Source of the DNA: Chrysopilus asiliformis
Taxonomy: Eukaryota; Arthropoda; Insecta; Diptera; Rhagionidae
DNA length: 64,000 nt
Assembly: GCA_964034945.1 (NCBI GenBank)
Contig: CAXIUK010000026.1
Span: forward strand, 1-64,000
Reading direction: 5' to 3'
The position numbers and the translations under genes were made by a program. Positions 46,380 through 58,300 of the stretch are shown in pieces (position 1 is the first letter of the stretch; each line of letters opens with the position of its first letter). Under the pieces are notes generated by a model. That model saw only the letters and a list, made by a program, of their open reading frames with translations, did no database searches and was not told where the DNA came from.

Positions 46380-47100
46380 ATGATACATCTGAATAGTTCC
46401 AATAGTAGACAAACTCTGAAAAACACCAAATCACCTAACAACATAGAAATGTCTTCGGACACAGAAATTGATGAACACCCAGCTTCATCAACAGAGAAAG
46501 GGGTGAGTAACAAAAATAAAATAGCCTGTCAACAACATAATAAATCGTTTCAAAATCTCTCAACCTATGTTCAAAGTTGAACTGGAACCTGAAGCCAGCA
46601 AAGCGCCGAAAGGAAAACCCCATCCCATCTATAACATCCAATACATCTAGCAAAGAAAAGAAAAATAACCATTGAGAAACCCCATAAGACTAACTCACTG
46701 GTCCAATGTCAAAACTGCCAAGAATTTGGCCACACTAAATCGTATTGCCACATGACCAGCGTTTGCGTGGCTTATGGCGCATCACGCGAAACAAAAAACT
46801 GTACAAAAAATAAAAGTGACTCCAGCAGCAAAGATGTAGTAACTGCAATGGCAACCACGCTGCAAACTACAGAGGATGCCCAGTGTATGTTCATCTCTAT
46901 AACGCCACCAATTAAACTAAAAGACCAGGCATCTATCCGCATGCAGCCGTTCAACCACAACATCAATTCGCTCTCACTCCTCCTGTCCCAATCCTATCTA
47001 ACACAAAACCCACCTCAAATTCTACCCAATCACTGCAAATAATCATGACGCTTGTAAACAATACGCAACAACTCACTACAACAATTCAGGATAACTAAAC
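46380..47100 (+). pseudogene. Jockey-type ORF1 (gag-like) with zinc knuckles, frameshifted
   Basis: The frame opens at ATG 46380 with an S/N/K-rich head (SSDTEIDEHPASSTEKG) and breaks near 46578. Later pieces read in shifted frames. One begins CQNCQEFGHTKSYC, a CX2CX4HX4C knuckle. It is followed by CVAYGASRETKNC, where the second Cys and the His are replaced, and then CSNCNGNHAANYRGC in another frame. That three-knuckle order is the PRE_C2HC/gag pattern of Jockey LINEs, whose ORF1 protein binds the element RNA. Several frameshifts make it non-functional. ORF2 follows at 47144. Confidence 0.8.
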
Positions 47101-47116
47101 TAGTTATCCTGAATTG
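47082..47116. repeat. 15-bp perfect hairpin between Jockey ORF1 and ORF2
   Basis: CAATTCAGGATAACT and its exact inverse surround the loop AAACT. The following text repeats CTAACTAAACTAG, which suggests a small templated duplication. It lies 28 bp before the ORF2 start. Confidence 0.8.
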
Positions 47117-47143
47117 TTACCTACTAACTAAACTAGCCTCACC

Positions 47144-47676
47144 ATGAATACTCTCAAAGTAGCCCAATGGAATGCAAACGGCATTAGACAACACAGTCTC
47201 GAACTAGAAACTTTTTTAGGCAGATACAACATCGACATTATGCTCATATCGGAAACCCATCTCACTACCAAAATTATTGACAAAACTCGTGGTTACAAAG
47301 TCTACAACATATATCATCCGGAGGACAAGGTCCGCGGTGGAACAGCAGTTCTAACAGACTCCGGTCAACTAAAACAACTAAATTCAGTATCTAAACCAAA
47401 TCTTCAAGCAACTACGATAGCAGTAAAAGAATGGAATGGCTTCCTAAATATCTCATCAGTATACTGCCCCTCCCCCCAACCAAAAAATTTTGGAATCGGA
47501 ATTCGCACAATTCTTTAACTCACTTGGAAACTATTCATTGCTGCAGGGACTTTAATGCGAAATCCCCGCAATGGAGCTCAAGGATTACCTCACCAAAGGG
47601 CAAGACGCTGCTAAAAATAATCCACAAAAACACTCTTCGCCCCCTCTCTGGCGACCCATTCATTGCCCAAGTGATA
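47144..47676 (+). pseudogene. Jockey-type ORF2, endonuclease domain (5' part)
   Basis: From ATG 47144: LKVAQWNANGIRQH (APE motif with catalytic Asn), IMLISETHLTT (catalytic Glu), then GYKVYN and RGGTAVL. After a frameshift near 47490 it continues as RDFNAKSPQWSSR; the family form is GDFNAKH..WGSR, so the Gly is lost and other residues vary. The domain is cut at a TA (47675) by a Tc1/mariner-type element. If that element is removed, the frame runs on without a break as CPSDRRKIPDIIDFSV at 50537. The enzyme would nick DNA for target-primed reverse transcription; this copy is dead. Confidence 0.85.
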
Positions 47677-47737
47677 AAGGGTGGTTAAATTTTAAGGGCC
47701 GATGTTGAATGTGAACCACACCTAAACGTCAAGTTTT

Positions 47738-48678
47738 GACGTGGATACGTCTTGGATTTTGGTAATGGGGGTACAAATTAGAAAATCGGCTTGCTGCCAT
47801 GATAACAAATTTGCAATCGATGAAACTCGATAGTTTGTGGTGATATCTGAACAAAACCTGTGTTATAAGATGAGGGCTACATTAAAGCATTGTATAGGGT
47901 ATTTTGTTATGTTAAACTAGGTTCAATTATGTTTTTAAAAATTAAAATCTAAATTTTCACTGCCGCTGTTATGCTGTGTCTGCTGCTTGCAGTACAGATT
48001 TCACATGTATACTCTTTTTATGCTTTCTTTGTGTGTATTGAATCTCATATAGAACTTGATTGTTTCTCTTCTCTAAATGGGTCGTTCTGATTCTGGCTAT
48101 TCATATTATTTCGGTTCAATTCGCTTTGGAGGAATTGAAAAAAATTGAAAATAAAAATCACTCTCGAGAAAACGAAATTCAGAATTTCAGTAAAACGCTC
48201 CAAAGAACGAGAAAAAATTATGGTTTTAATTTGCTTTGAGAACACAACTTTAATGCTGGGATCGAGATATCGCTCTCTTACTAATGAAATGCATACTTAT
48301 ATGTGTGTGTGCATCATACCCAACAGCAGCCATTGCTCGAACCTTTCATTCATTTTTATACAAAGCATACAAACCGCTTTGAACAAGAGCGGAAAACTTA
48401 AAGAGAAACAATTTCGATCTTAACTTGGGGGGAGAAGGAAAAATGTGCATCGATCGCATGGCCGAATTAAACACTGCTGGTTGCTTTTTAATAGCCACCG
48501 TTTTGCTACGTCATCGGCAAGAAATATCGGTGCATTCTTTCTAATGTTGATTGTGTGTGCGCTAATTTCAATAATATTTCATATAAAAAGGGAAAATTCC
48601 CATTGAGTTTTGAACACTGTTTTTAGTTGCTCTAATTGCTTCATTGCTTTTATCGTGTAATTTTATTTTATTTTTATT
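47738..48678. other. Foreign DNA inside the mariner-like element, possibly a solo LTR
   Basis: This block separates the two parts of the left terminal repeat. It begins GACGTGGATACG, and GGATCCACGTC near 49629 is its approximate inverse. A promoter-like TATAAAAAGGG lies at about 48582, with the palindrome GGGAAAATTCCC after it. That could be an LTR promoter, but no matching LTR ends or target duplication were found. Confidence 0.3.
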
Positions 48679-49262
48679 TTTTATACCCGTATGGTGAAAC
48701 CAAAGGGTATATTAACTTTGCCTTACCGTTTGTAACGCCAAGATCCCGTTATCGCACAAAAAAATGAATTACACCAGTGTGTTTAGAATGATGAAAAAAG
48801 TTGAATTTAGCATGTCCGTCCGTCTGTCTGTCCGTCTGTCCGTCTGTCTGTCCGTCTGTCTGTCCGTCTGTCTGTGGCGCGGATTGCGGGCGCACGGATT
48901 GAGCTAGAGACTTGAAATTTTGCGTGGATCCGTTTTTCCTAAAATGCGAGGCTAAGTTCGTTAATGGACAAAAATGGACCATTAGGGGGGGTACCCTCCA
49001 TACGAACGAAAACGTTTTTTGTGAATATCTCAAAATCGGTGCATCTCATCAAAAAAGTCCAAGAACAAAAGTTATTTAGGATATGAATCTACATAAAACT
49101 TCCATACATCAAAATCCGATTGGAATAAATTTTAAAAAATCTTATTGGAAAGTTCGACTTCAAAGTGGAATTTTTGTATAACTGTTCGAATTTTGATACG
49201 AATATCACCATACGGGTCTCCAATGATTGCCAGATTGGCAATTATAGCTTTTGTTATGTTTT
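48679..49262 (+). mobile_element. Family A element A5
   Basis: Full layout with head ATACCC...GGGTAT, GTCY tract 48812-48876, GCGGATTGCGGGCGCACGG, GGGGGGGTACCC, and tail hairpin ATTGCC AGATT GGCAAT with TATAGCTTTTGTTATG. It lies within the foreign block inside the mariner-like element. Confidence 0.85.
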
Positions 49263-49693
49263 TTATCTATGGGCGTTTTCATAAATTCAAGTTCTGCAAA
49301 AAAAGATTTTTGATTAAAAAATAACACAAAAGATTTTTCTTAATAAATAACCCAGTTTATGTTATTCGTTTAGTTTACTTGTTATTCGTTTAGTTTACGA
49401 AGAAAATGTTTTGAGCAATTTGCGTAAGTTCCGAGTACATTTATGAAAATGCCCTATTAAACATTGTTCGTTGTGTTGCAAGTGAAATTTGATTTTTAGG
49501 TACAAGATGCCAAAATTCACCAAACGGAAAGTCAAATCCCGTAACATTACGGTCAATCAAATTGTTTCTTTAGTTTCCTTTTCACTAAAATTTCTTACTT
49601 AAAGATCTATTGGCGATCGTTGTAGGCGGATCCACGTCTTCTGGCCGTCTCTACGAGACAGACACCTTGCATTTCAATTGACATTTCTCAATT

Positions 49694-50421
49694 TCAGACT
49701 AACTCAATTTGAACCATAAAAAGATACACAATCGAATGGCCGCCGCGACCTCGGCGGCCAACCTCCATCCGATGGTCCAAATTTTCGATGACGCTGAGGC
49801 ATAATTGAGGTTCTATGCCGTTAATGTGCCGAATTATCTCATCCTTTAGCTCTTGAATTGTTGCTGGCTTATCGACGTACACCTTTTTTTTCAAATAACC
49901 CCAAAGAAAGAAGTCCAACGGTGTCAAATCACATGATCTTGGCGGCCAATTGACATCGCCACCACGTGAGATAACACGGCCATTAAATTTGTCGCGCAAA
50001 AGAGCGATTGTTTCGGTAGCTGTGTGGCAAGTGGCACCGTCCTGTTGAAACCACATATCGTCCACATCCATATCTTCCAATTCGGGCCATAACAAGTTCG
50101 TTATCATCTCACGATAGCGAACACCATTCACAGTAACTGCCTGACCGGCCTCATTTTGGAAAAAATACGGCCCGATGATGCCGCCAGCCCATAAACCGCA
50201 CCAAACAGTCACTCTTTGTGGGTGCATTGGTTTTTCGACAATCACTCTTGGATTATCATTCGCCCAAATGCGGCTGTTCTGCTTATTGACGAATCCACTG
50301 AGGTGAAAATGTGCCTCATCACTGAAGATGATTTTCTTCGAAAATTGATCATCCACTGTTGCCATTTCTTGCCACCATTCTGACCATTGACGACGCGTTG
50401 CTCGATTGTGTATCTTTCCAT
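49694..50421 (-). pseudogene. Tc1/mariner-type (DDxD) transposase, helix-turn-helix region deleted
   Basis: The catalytic domain is nearly complete: KIIFSDEAHFHLSGFVN (first Asp), RVTVWCGLWAGGIIGPYFF, MWFQQDGATCHTA (second Asp) and PRSCDLTPLDFFLWGYLK (third Asp region; 36 or 41 residues from the second, depending on which Asp counts). The end is GRRGRGGHSIVYLF. The start at 50421 reads MERYTIEQR, the usual N-terminus of this family. After that the frame jumps into the catalytic part in another phase, so about 100 residues of DNA-binding domain are deleted and the junction is out of frame. The in-phase upstream TTG at 50428 is not a real start. The element cannot move itself. Confidence 0.9.
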
Positions 50422-50536
50422 GGTTCAAATTGAGTTAGTCTGAAATTGAGAAATGTCAAATGAAATGCAGAAAAAAACTTGACGTTTAGGTGTGGTTCAC
50501 ATTCAACATCGGCCCTTAAAATTTAACCACCCTTTA

Positions 50537-51251
50537 GAAGGAAAATCCCGGACATAATTGACTTCAGCGTACTCAAAAATATCTCCCCAAATCATATCAA
50601 GGCAACGACAATCGATGAACTCTCATCTGACTACGCACCTACAATATATGATCTCTGGAAAACCCCACTACATATACGACTTACCCCCAGAAAGACTAAC
50701 CTATAAAAGAACTAACTGGAAGAAATACCATGACCTCATCGAAGAACATCTTTGTCCGAACATCAAGTTAAAAACCAGTGAAGACCTAGAACATACCATC
50801 AAATACTTCAATAATCTAATAGCAGAATGTGCCAGATTAGCAACAAAATCAAATCCCTGAAAAATCCTGCGGCCAAACCAGCAGAAACATCCTAAATCTC
50901 CTAAACAGGAAAAGAAAAGCCAAATGGGCCTGACAAAAAGGCAATCTTCCAGGACCAAAACTGAATTGAATCAAGCCACCAAATTACTCAAAGAAAGTCT
51001 ACAAACCGAAAAAAAAAAACAGAAAATACAAGAATTTCTCGCAGGACTAAGTCTTACGGCCGACACCGACTACTCACATTGGAAAATCGCCAAAAACTGC
51101 AATAGACCCATCACTGCAAATACTCCAATACGAGACAGAGACGGAAAATGAATCAAGGAAGACGAAGATAAAGCCAAAGCCTTTGCTAACCATTCAAAGC
51201 AAACCTTCACACCAAACGATCATAAAGAAAAACTCTCCCAAACACTTGCAC
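50537..51251 (+). pseudogene. Jockey-type ORF2, endonuclease end and linker
   Basis: This continues the frame cut at 47674: RRKIPDIIDFSVLKNISPNH then IDELSSDYAPTI (end of APE domain, SSDH.P motif with His to Tyr). The linker reads TNWKKYHDLIEEHL, then LLNRKRKAKWA, and after frameshifts DYSHWKIAKNCNRPI and AFANHSKQTFTPNDHKE. Several stops and shifts are present. It is cut at 51252 by a MITE and resumes at about 53952. Confidence 0.85.
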
Positions 51252-51861
51252 CCTTATTAATAAACGTTAGTTAATTTTTATCAATGGTTTACACAGTGGA
51301 TAACTCGAAATTCTTATTAATAAAAAATTTTAAGAGTTAACTGACGTTAGTTAACTCTGTGTTAGCTAACATACCGATTTCCTCGAGTTAAGGAGTTGAT
51401 AACTCTTGACGGCGCATAACTCTTGCAAAAAAGACTGGAAGAAGCTATGATCCATTAAAAAAATGCAATTTATGTTGTTATATTATATTACCTTATCACT
51501 TGAACACCAATTTTCTGATCGCTTTCGTTCAATTTTTAAATTTTCCATTTTTAATTACTTTGCAGTCAATTACAATTAAACTAAAAACACTAATTTCACT
51601 CCTATTTTAATACCGTCTCCAAGGAAACGAATTTAAAAAACCCAAATATGAGTCAAATGTAAAAGATTTTCGTATTTTTTGGTACAATTTGGCACAAGGG
51701 TTGCCGTATTCAAGCTAAATTTTTAAATAAAATACGAGTTAGCTATTATATGGAGGAAAAAATTTTATTAATAAGAATAGTTAACTAATGTATAAGTTTG
51801 CTATCTCGGAGTTAGTTAGCACATGAGTTATCTCCGTGTTAGGGATTTTTTATTAATAAGG
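51252..51861. mobile_element. MITE of 610 bp with CCTTATTAATAAA termini
   Basis: CCTTATTAATAAA (51252-51264) and its exact inverse (51849-51861) bound the element. The sub-terminal words TTCTTATTAATAAAA and GTTAGTTAACT repeat near both ends in mirror order. No target duplication is obvious. No coding capacity; superfamily not assigned. Confidence 0.7.
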
Positions 51862-52031
51862 CTGTTGTTGTTTATTGTTATTCGATGCGGGCATAATTTT
51901 ATTCGTGTAATAAGCCTAGTGCGGAGAATTATTCTTTTTTCAGTCATTCTTTTGCAAATGATTCTCACGAGAATTTTAGTTTTCACGAATTTTATTCTTA
52001 CATTCTCGTATTTTTACTTTCTTCTACGGAG

Positions 52032-52621
52032 CAGTGTTGGGCAAAGTTCAATCTGACTAATGATTGAAAACTAATGATTAAAAAAATCAATCATACTTTT
52101 TTTGATTTGTGATTGAATTTGTTAGTCATTAATAATTCGTAACTTTGATTGTGGTTGATTAGTTTTAATCATAATCATGATTGAAAAACTAACTCTTTTG
52201 ATTGATTTTAATTTCAGTTTTTACTTTCCTCTATAGAGGTAAATATTGTATTCATGATGGAGACCGACTCATGAAGTCATGATATGCTTACATCTGATAT
52301 TTTTGTAGTCAAAACATGTTACTTACTTCTCCATCACCCATTTTTGACAATTGTTTTACAATTTCAATTATTTGAATTTTAATTGTTTTTCCTAAAGCCT
52401 ACTATCATTTCTTCACAAAAATTTTATCGCGAAATTGAATTTAATCATTCCTATCCTTGATTGAAATTGATGATTGAAAAACTAATGATTACTGTGTTCA
52501 ATTATGATTATGACTAATGTATTAATCATAAATGAAGTAATCATGACTGAATTGGCCATGACTAAATTTTTAGTTGATTAATCAATCAACTAAAAAAATT
52601 AGTTGATTACGCCCAACACTG
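52032..52621. mobile_element. hAT MITE of 590 bp with perfect 8-bp target duplication
   Basis: CTACGGAG occurs at 52024-52031 and 52622-52629. Terminal repeats are CAGTGTTGGGC and GCCCAACACTG. The interior is full of TGATTGAAAACTAATGATT-like words, mostly inverted near the right end. No transposase. Its left end was captured by the family A copies A1 and A2. Confidence 0.92.
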
Positions 52622-52734
52622 CTACGGAGTATAATCAAGTATTGTATTCATGAAAAATTTCTACCTCTTAATTTTGCCTAAAAAACATTTCCCGATCACT
52701 CCTGAGTCGATTGGAGTCATATTAAAAAAATGTC

Positions 52735-53529
52735 TTTCTGTCTGTCAGTCTGTCTGTCTGTCAGTCTGTGTACAAGATTTCTCAAAAACTAATAGAGCTA
52801 GCGCCATGAAATTTTATAGGCGTGTTGGCTCCTGAAATGGGACGATCCTATCAACTTTTGGTGGAAATCCGTTAACCGGAAGTATCCAAAATGGCGGTTT
52901 TTCAAAAATCGCAATTTCGTTTTTCTCGATTTACTCCCAAACTACGCGTTTTTTAGTGGCCTTAAGTATGACAAAACTTGGAGAAAATAAAATTTCCCAC
53001 TTGTTTTTTGTCTTTAGCTATAACTCGATATCTCAACCTGTTATCGAGATAAACCGTTATTTCCAAAAAAAAAAAAAAACAGTTTTTTGCGATTATCTCG
53101 AAAATTAACGGGTTTTGCTAACTGAATGTATGAAGTGAATTAATGAGAATGGCATTCTGCACGATTTTGTCTTTCACCGTTAACCGTTATATTTTACCGT
53201 TATTGAGATATTTTCATTAATATGTAAAAAATCATATTTTTGCGAATAATTTGCAAACTAACGGTTTTTGAATAAGTTAAAAGAATAATTTAAATCAGTT
53301 AAAAGAATAATTAAAGATTTTAACATTTTCTACATTTTTGCCATTTACCATAAATTGATATCTTTTACAGTTCTCAAGTTATCTCAAATTTTGTACGTTT
53401 TTGATATTTTTGAATAAATCAAGAATTTATTGGGAGGTCGTCTTAGGTTGACAACGCGACAGGGCTCTAGCGTAAATTGCGCAGGGTCGTAGATTTTGTA
53501 GAAGAAAGTTTTGTGTTGACCACAACTGA
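52735..53529 (+). mobile_element. Helitron-like family C, copy C2, with the unexpanded tract
   Basis: A short tract at about 52736-52769 (CTGT/CAGT tetramers, about 8 units) is followed by GTACAAGATTTCTC and the family C body, ending in the TTGTG TTGAC CACAA hairpin and CTGA with T next (53530). It is the inverted counterpart of C1 and C3. The 5' portion probably extends upstream (52630-52735 and perhaps across the hAT MITE), but its start is not defined. Confidence 0.75.
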
Positions 53530-53951
53530 TATTTTTATATTTAAATACAATGTTATCCCTTACTAACATTACATAAGTCTTGATAGTTTCAAGCGTCAAT
53601 TACAATTCCAAAATAAAGGAAAAGCAAAATAGTGTTTTTCCAACCTAGATACCGTCAGTTTAAAGTGAAGTTGTTCTCATGTGACGACAAACATTTAGTG
53701 CTTCTGCTTGCTGCATCCGTGAAAAGCAAAGCAATTTCGTCCATTCCAAAATTTTGCTAAATAGGGTTTTTAAGAACGATAACAAATGTTAAAATCAACA
53801 AATAAACAATAATCACTCATAATACACTATTACTTACATTAAACACTAGTCAAATATTATTAGGTAACTATTATTAAACAAAACAAAATTAGTCATTTAT
53901 TTCGTTTTGACAGTTCTATTCTACGTACATTTCGGAATGAGATAAATAATA
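53530..53951. other. Unassigned stretch inside the disrupted Jockey element
   Basis: AT-rich with a small inverted pair, AGTTCTATT and AATAGAACT, near 53911-53956. No coding sequence or element ends recognised. Confidence 0.4.
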
Positions 53952-54603
53952 GAACTGCCATTCAAGGCCAAACGCTTAATTCTTCACATCTTCAACGCGA
54001 TATTAAGAACCAACCACTACCCCAATCCCTGGAAAACAGCGAAATAATAATGATTCCAAAACCGGGCAAGGATATAACCCAAATCAAGTCATACCGACCT
54101 ATCAGCCTTTTACGAATACTTTCCAAGCTTTTCGAAAAATTATTATTGGATAAAATTCAACCATTCCACAACATCAATATGGATTCAGGCACCATAGAAC
54201 AAGTCCACAAAGTCTCAAACTGCATCAAGGAAGCACTAGACGGGAATAAATACTGTACAGCCGTTTTTCTAGACTTCGTCCAAAGATAAAGTCTGGCTCG
54301 AAGGTCTTATGCACAAAATCAACCTATTACTACCACAACACTTTCATAACTTTCATAAGCTACTTGGCAAACAGGAAATTTCAAGTCTCACATAAATACT
54401 ATATAACGGGAGAATATTCAATAAAAGCAGGAGGCCCTCAAGGAAGTGTGTTGGGCCCAGTACTATATTTAATCTTCACAGCAGATCTACCAACAAACAA
54501 AGATGTCACCACCTCCACCTTCGCTGATGACACAGCAGTCCTATTTACCTACGAAAATCCCCAAACTGCAGCAAGAGAACTTTAAGATCATATCTCAAAA
54601 AGA
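53952..54603 (+). pseudogene. Jockey-type ORF2, reverse transcriptase fragment
   Basis: It resumes as ELPFKAKRLILHIFNAIL, NHYPNPWKTA, then after a shift EIIMIPKPGKDITQIKSYRP and ISLLRILSKLFEKLLLDKI (RT start). CTAVFLDF follows (motif A), then [17 protein letters not shown] (motif B, usual GVPQGS) and [11 protein letters not shown] (motif C). Stops near 54288 and several frameshifts kill it. The wording of motifs B and C is that of the Jockey clade. The frame is cut after DHISK by the family C element C3 at 54604. It probably belongs to the same copy as 46380-51251. Confidence 0.85.
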
Positions 54604-55340
54604 TCAGTTGTGGTCAACACAAAACTTTCTTCTACAAAATCTACGACCCTGCGCAATTTACGCTAGAGCCCTGTCGCGTTGTCAACCCAATACAACCTCC
54701 CAATAAATTGTTGGTTCATCCAAAAAGATCAAAAACGTACAAAATTTGAGATAACTTGAGAACGGTAAAAGATATCAATTTACGGTAAATGGCAAAAAGG
54801 TAGAAAATTTTAACATCTCCAATTCTTCCTTAAATGAATTTGTCGAAAAATCGTTAGTTTGCATGTAATTTGCAAAAATATATTTTTTTGTATTTTAATC
54901 TAAATATCTCAATAAAGGTAAAAGATAACGGATAACGGTAAGAAACAAAATTGTGCAGAATGCCATTCTCATTAATTCACTTCATACATTCAGTCAGCAA
55001 AAACCCGTTAGTTTTCGAGATAATCGCAAAAAACTGTTTTTTTTTTGGAAATAACGGTTTATCTCGATAACAGGTTGAGATATCGAGTTATAGCTAAAGA
55101 CAAAAGTGTGGGAAATTTTATTTTCTCCAAGTTTTGTCATACTTAAGGCCACTAAAAAACGCGTAGTTTGGGAGTAAATCGAGAAAAACGAAATTGCGAT
55201 TTTTGAAAAACCACCATTTTGGATACTTCCGGTTAACGGATTCCCACCAAAAGTTGACAGGATCGTCCCATTTCAGGACCCAACACGCCTATAAAATTTC
55301 ATGGCGGTAGCTCTATTAGTTTTTGAGAAATCTTGTACAC
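54604..55340 (-). mobile_element. Helitron-like family C, copy C3, feeding array 2
   Basis: Same orientation and extent as C1. The terminus reads CTGA with the hairpin on the minus strand, followed by T. It differs from C1 at many positions, so it is not an assembly duplicate of it. The tract after TTGTACAC has expanded into array 2. Confidence 0.8.
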
Positions 55341-58300
55341 AGACTGACAGACTGACAGACTGACAGACTGACAGACTGACAGACTGACAGACTGACAGAC
55401 TGACAGACTGACAGACTGACAGACTGACAGACTGACAGACTGACAGACTGACAGACTGACAGACTGACAGACTGACAGACTGACAGACTGACAGACTGAC
55501 AGACTGACAGACTGACAGACTGACAGACTGACAGACTGACAGACTGACAGACTGACAGACTGACAGACTGACAGACTGACAGACTGACAGACTGACAGAC
55601 TGACAGACTGACAGACTGACAGACTGACAGACTGACAGACTGACAGACTGACAGACTGACAGACTGACAGACTGACAGACTGACAGACTGACAGACTGAC
55701 AGACTGACAGACTGACAGACTGACAGACTGACAGACTGACAGACTGACAGACTGACAGACTGACAGACTGACAGACTGACAGACTGACAGACTGACAGAC
55801 TGACAGACTGACAGACTGACAGACTGACAGACTGACAGACTGACAGACTGACAGACTGACAGACTGACAGACTGACAGACTGACAGACTGACAGACTGAC
55901 AGACTGACAGACTGACAGACTGACAGACTGACAGACTGACAGACTGACAGACTGACAGACTGACAGACTGACAGACTGACAGACTGACAGACTGACAGAC
56001 TGACAGACTGACAGACTGACAGACTGACAGACTGACAGACTGACAGACTGACAGACTGACAGACTGACAGACTGACAGACTGACAGACTGACAGACTGAC
56101 AGACTGACAGACTGACAGACTGACAGACTGACAGACTGACAGACTGACAGACTGACAGACTGACAGACTGACAGACTGACAGACTGACAGACTGACAGAC
56201 TGACAGACTGACAGACTGACAGACTGACAGACTGACAGACTGACAGACTGACAGACTGACAGACTGACAGACTGACAGACTGACAGACTGACAGACTGAC
56301 AGACTGACAGACTGACAGACTGACAGACTGACAGACTGACAGACTGACAGACTGACAGACTGACAGACTGACAGACTGACAGACTGACAGACTGACAGAC
56401 TGACAGACTGACAGACTGACAGACTGACAGACTGACAGACTGACAGACTGACAGACTGACAGACTGACAGACTGACAGACTGACAGACTGACAGACTGAC
56501 AGACTGACAGACTGACAGACTGACAGACTGACAGACTGACAGACTGACAGACTGACAGACTGACAGACTGACAGACTGACAGACTGACAGACTGACAGAC
56601 TGACAGACTGACAGACTGACAGACTGACAGACTGACAGACTGACAGACTGACAGACTGACAGACTGACAGACTGACAGACTGACAGACTGACAGACTGAC
56701 AGACTGACAGACTGACAGACTGACAGACTGACAGACTGACAGACTGACAGACTGACAGACTGACAGACTGACAGACTGACAGACTGACAGACTGACAGAC
56801 TGACAGACTGACAGACTGACAGACTGACAGACTGACAGACTGACAGACTGACAGACTGACAGACTGACAGACTGACAGACTGACAGACTGACAGACTGAC
56901 AGACTGACAGACTGACAGACTGACAGACTGACAGACTGACAGACTGACAGACTGACAGACTGACAGACTGACAGACTGACAGACTGACAGACTGACAGAC
57001 TGACAGACTGACAGACTGACAGACTGACAGACTGACAGACTGACAGACTGACAGACTGACAGACTGACAGACTGACAGACTGACAGACTGACAGACTGAC
57101 AGACTGACAGACTGACAGACTGACAGACTGACAGACTGACAGACTGACAGACTGACAGACTGACAGACTGACAGACTGACAGACTGACAGACTGACAGAC
57201 TGACAGACTGACAGACTGACAGACTGACAGACTGACAGACTGACAGACTGACAGACTGACAGACTGACAGACTGACAGACTGACAGACTGACAGACTGAC
57301 AGACTGACAGACTGACAGACTGACAGACTGACAGACTGACAGACTGACAGACTGACAGACTGACAGACTGACAGACTGACAGACTGACAGACTGACAGAC
57401 TGACAGACTGACAGACTGACAGACTGACAGACTGACAGACTGACAGACTGACAGACTGACAGACTGACAGACTGACAGACTGACAGACTGACAGACTGAC
57501 AGACTGACAGACTGACAGACTGACAGACTGACAGACTGACAGACTGACAGACTGACAGACTGACAGACTGACAGACTGACAGACTGACAGACTGACAGAC
57601 TGACAGACTGACAGACTGACAGACTGACAGACTGACAGACTGACAGACTGACAGACTGACAGACTGACAGACTGACAGACTGACAGACTGACAGACTGAC
57701 AGACTGACAGACTGACAGACTGACAGACTGACAGACTGACAGACTGACAGACTGACAGACTGACAGACTGACAGACTGACAGACTGACAGACTGACAGAC
57801 TGACAGACTGACAGACTGACAGACTGACAGACTGACAGACTGACAGACTGACAGACTGACAGACTGACAGACTGACAGACTGACAGACTGACAGACTGAC
57901 AGACTGACAGACTGACAGACTGACAGACTGACAGACTGACAGACTGACAGACTGACAGACTGACAGACTGACAGACTGACAGACTGACAGACTGACAGAC
58001 TGACAGACTGACAGACTGACAGACTGACAGACTGACAGACTGACAGACTGACAGACTGACAGACTGACAGACTGACAGACTGACAGACTGACAGACTGAC
58101 AGACTGACAGACTGACAGACTGACAGACTGACAGACTGACAGACTGACAGACTGACAGACTGACAGACTGACAGACTGACAGACTGACAGACTGACAGAC
58201 TGACAGACTGACAGACTGACAGACTGACAGACTGACAGACTGACAGACTGACAGACTGACAGACTGACAGACTGACAGACTGACAGACTGACAGACTGAC

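Larger units (their letters stand above)
47677..50534 (-). mobile_element. Tc1/mariner-superfamily element with 61-bp perfect inverted repeats
   Basis: TA flanks both ends (47675-47676 and 50535-50536). The first 61 bp (AAGGGTGGTTAAATTTTAAG...GTCAAGTTTT) return exactly inverted at 50474-50534. A further inverted block (TTTCTCAATTTCAGAC, 49669-49717 and 50418-50466) shows that the original terminal repeat exceeded 110 bp. Its left copy was split by about 1.9 kb of foreign DNA (47738-49668). The minus strand encodes a transposase remnant. Excision restores the Jockey frame. Confidence 0.9.

Noticed and set aside
50422..50428. TTG start of the transposase frame
   Set aside because: The true N-terminus (MERYTIEQR) starts at 50421 in another phase; the longer start arises from the deletion junction.
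53911..53958. Terminal inverted repeat AGTTCTATT/AATAGAACT
   Set aside because: Only 9 bp over a short loop, with no target duplication; too weak to call an element.
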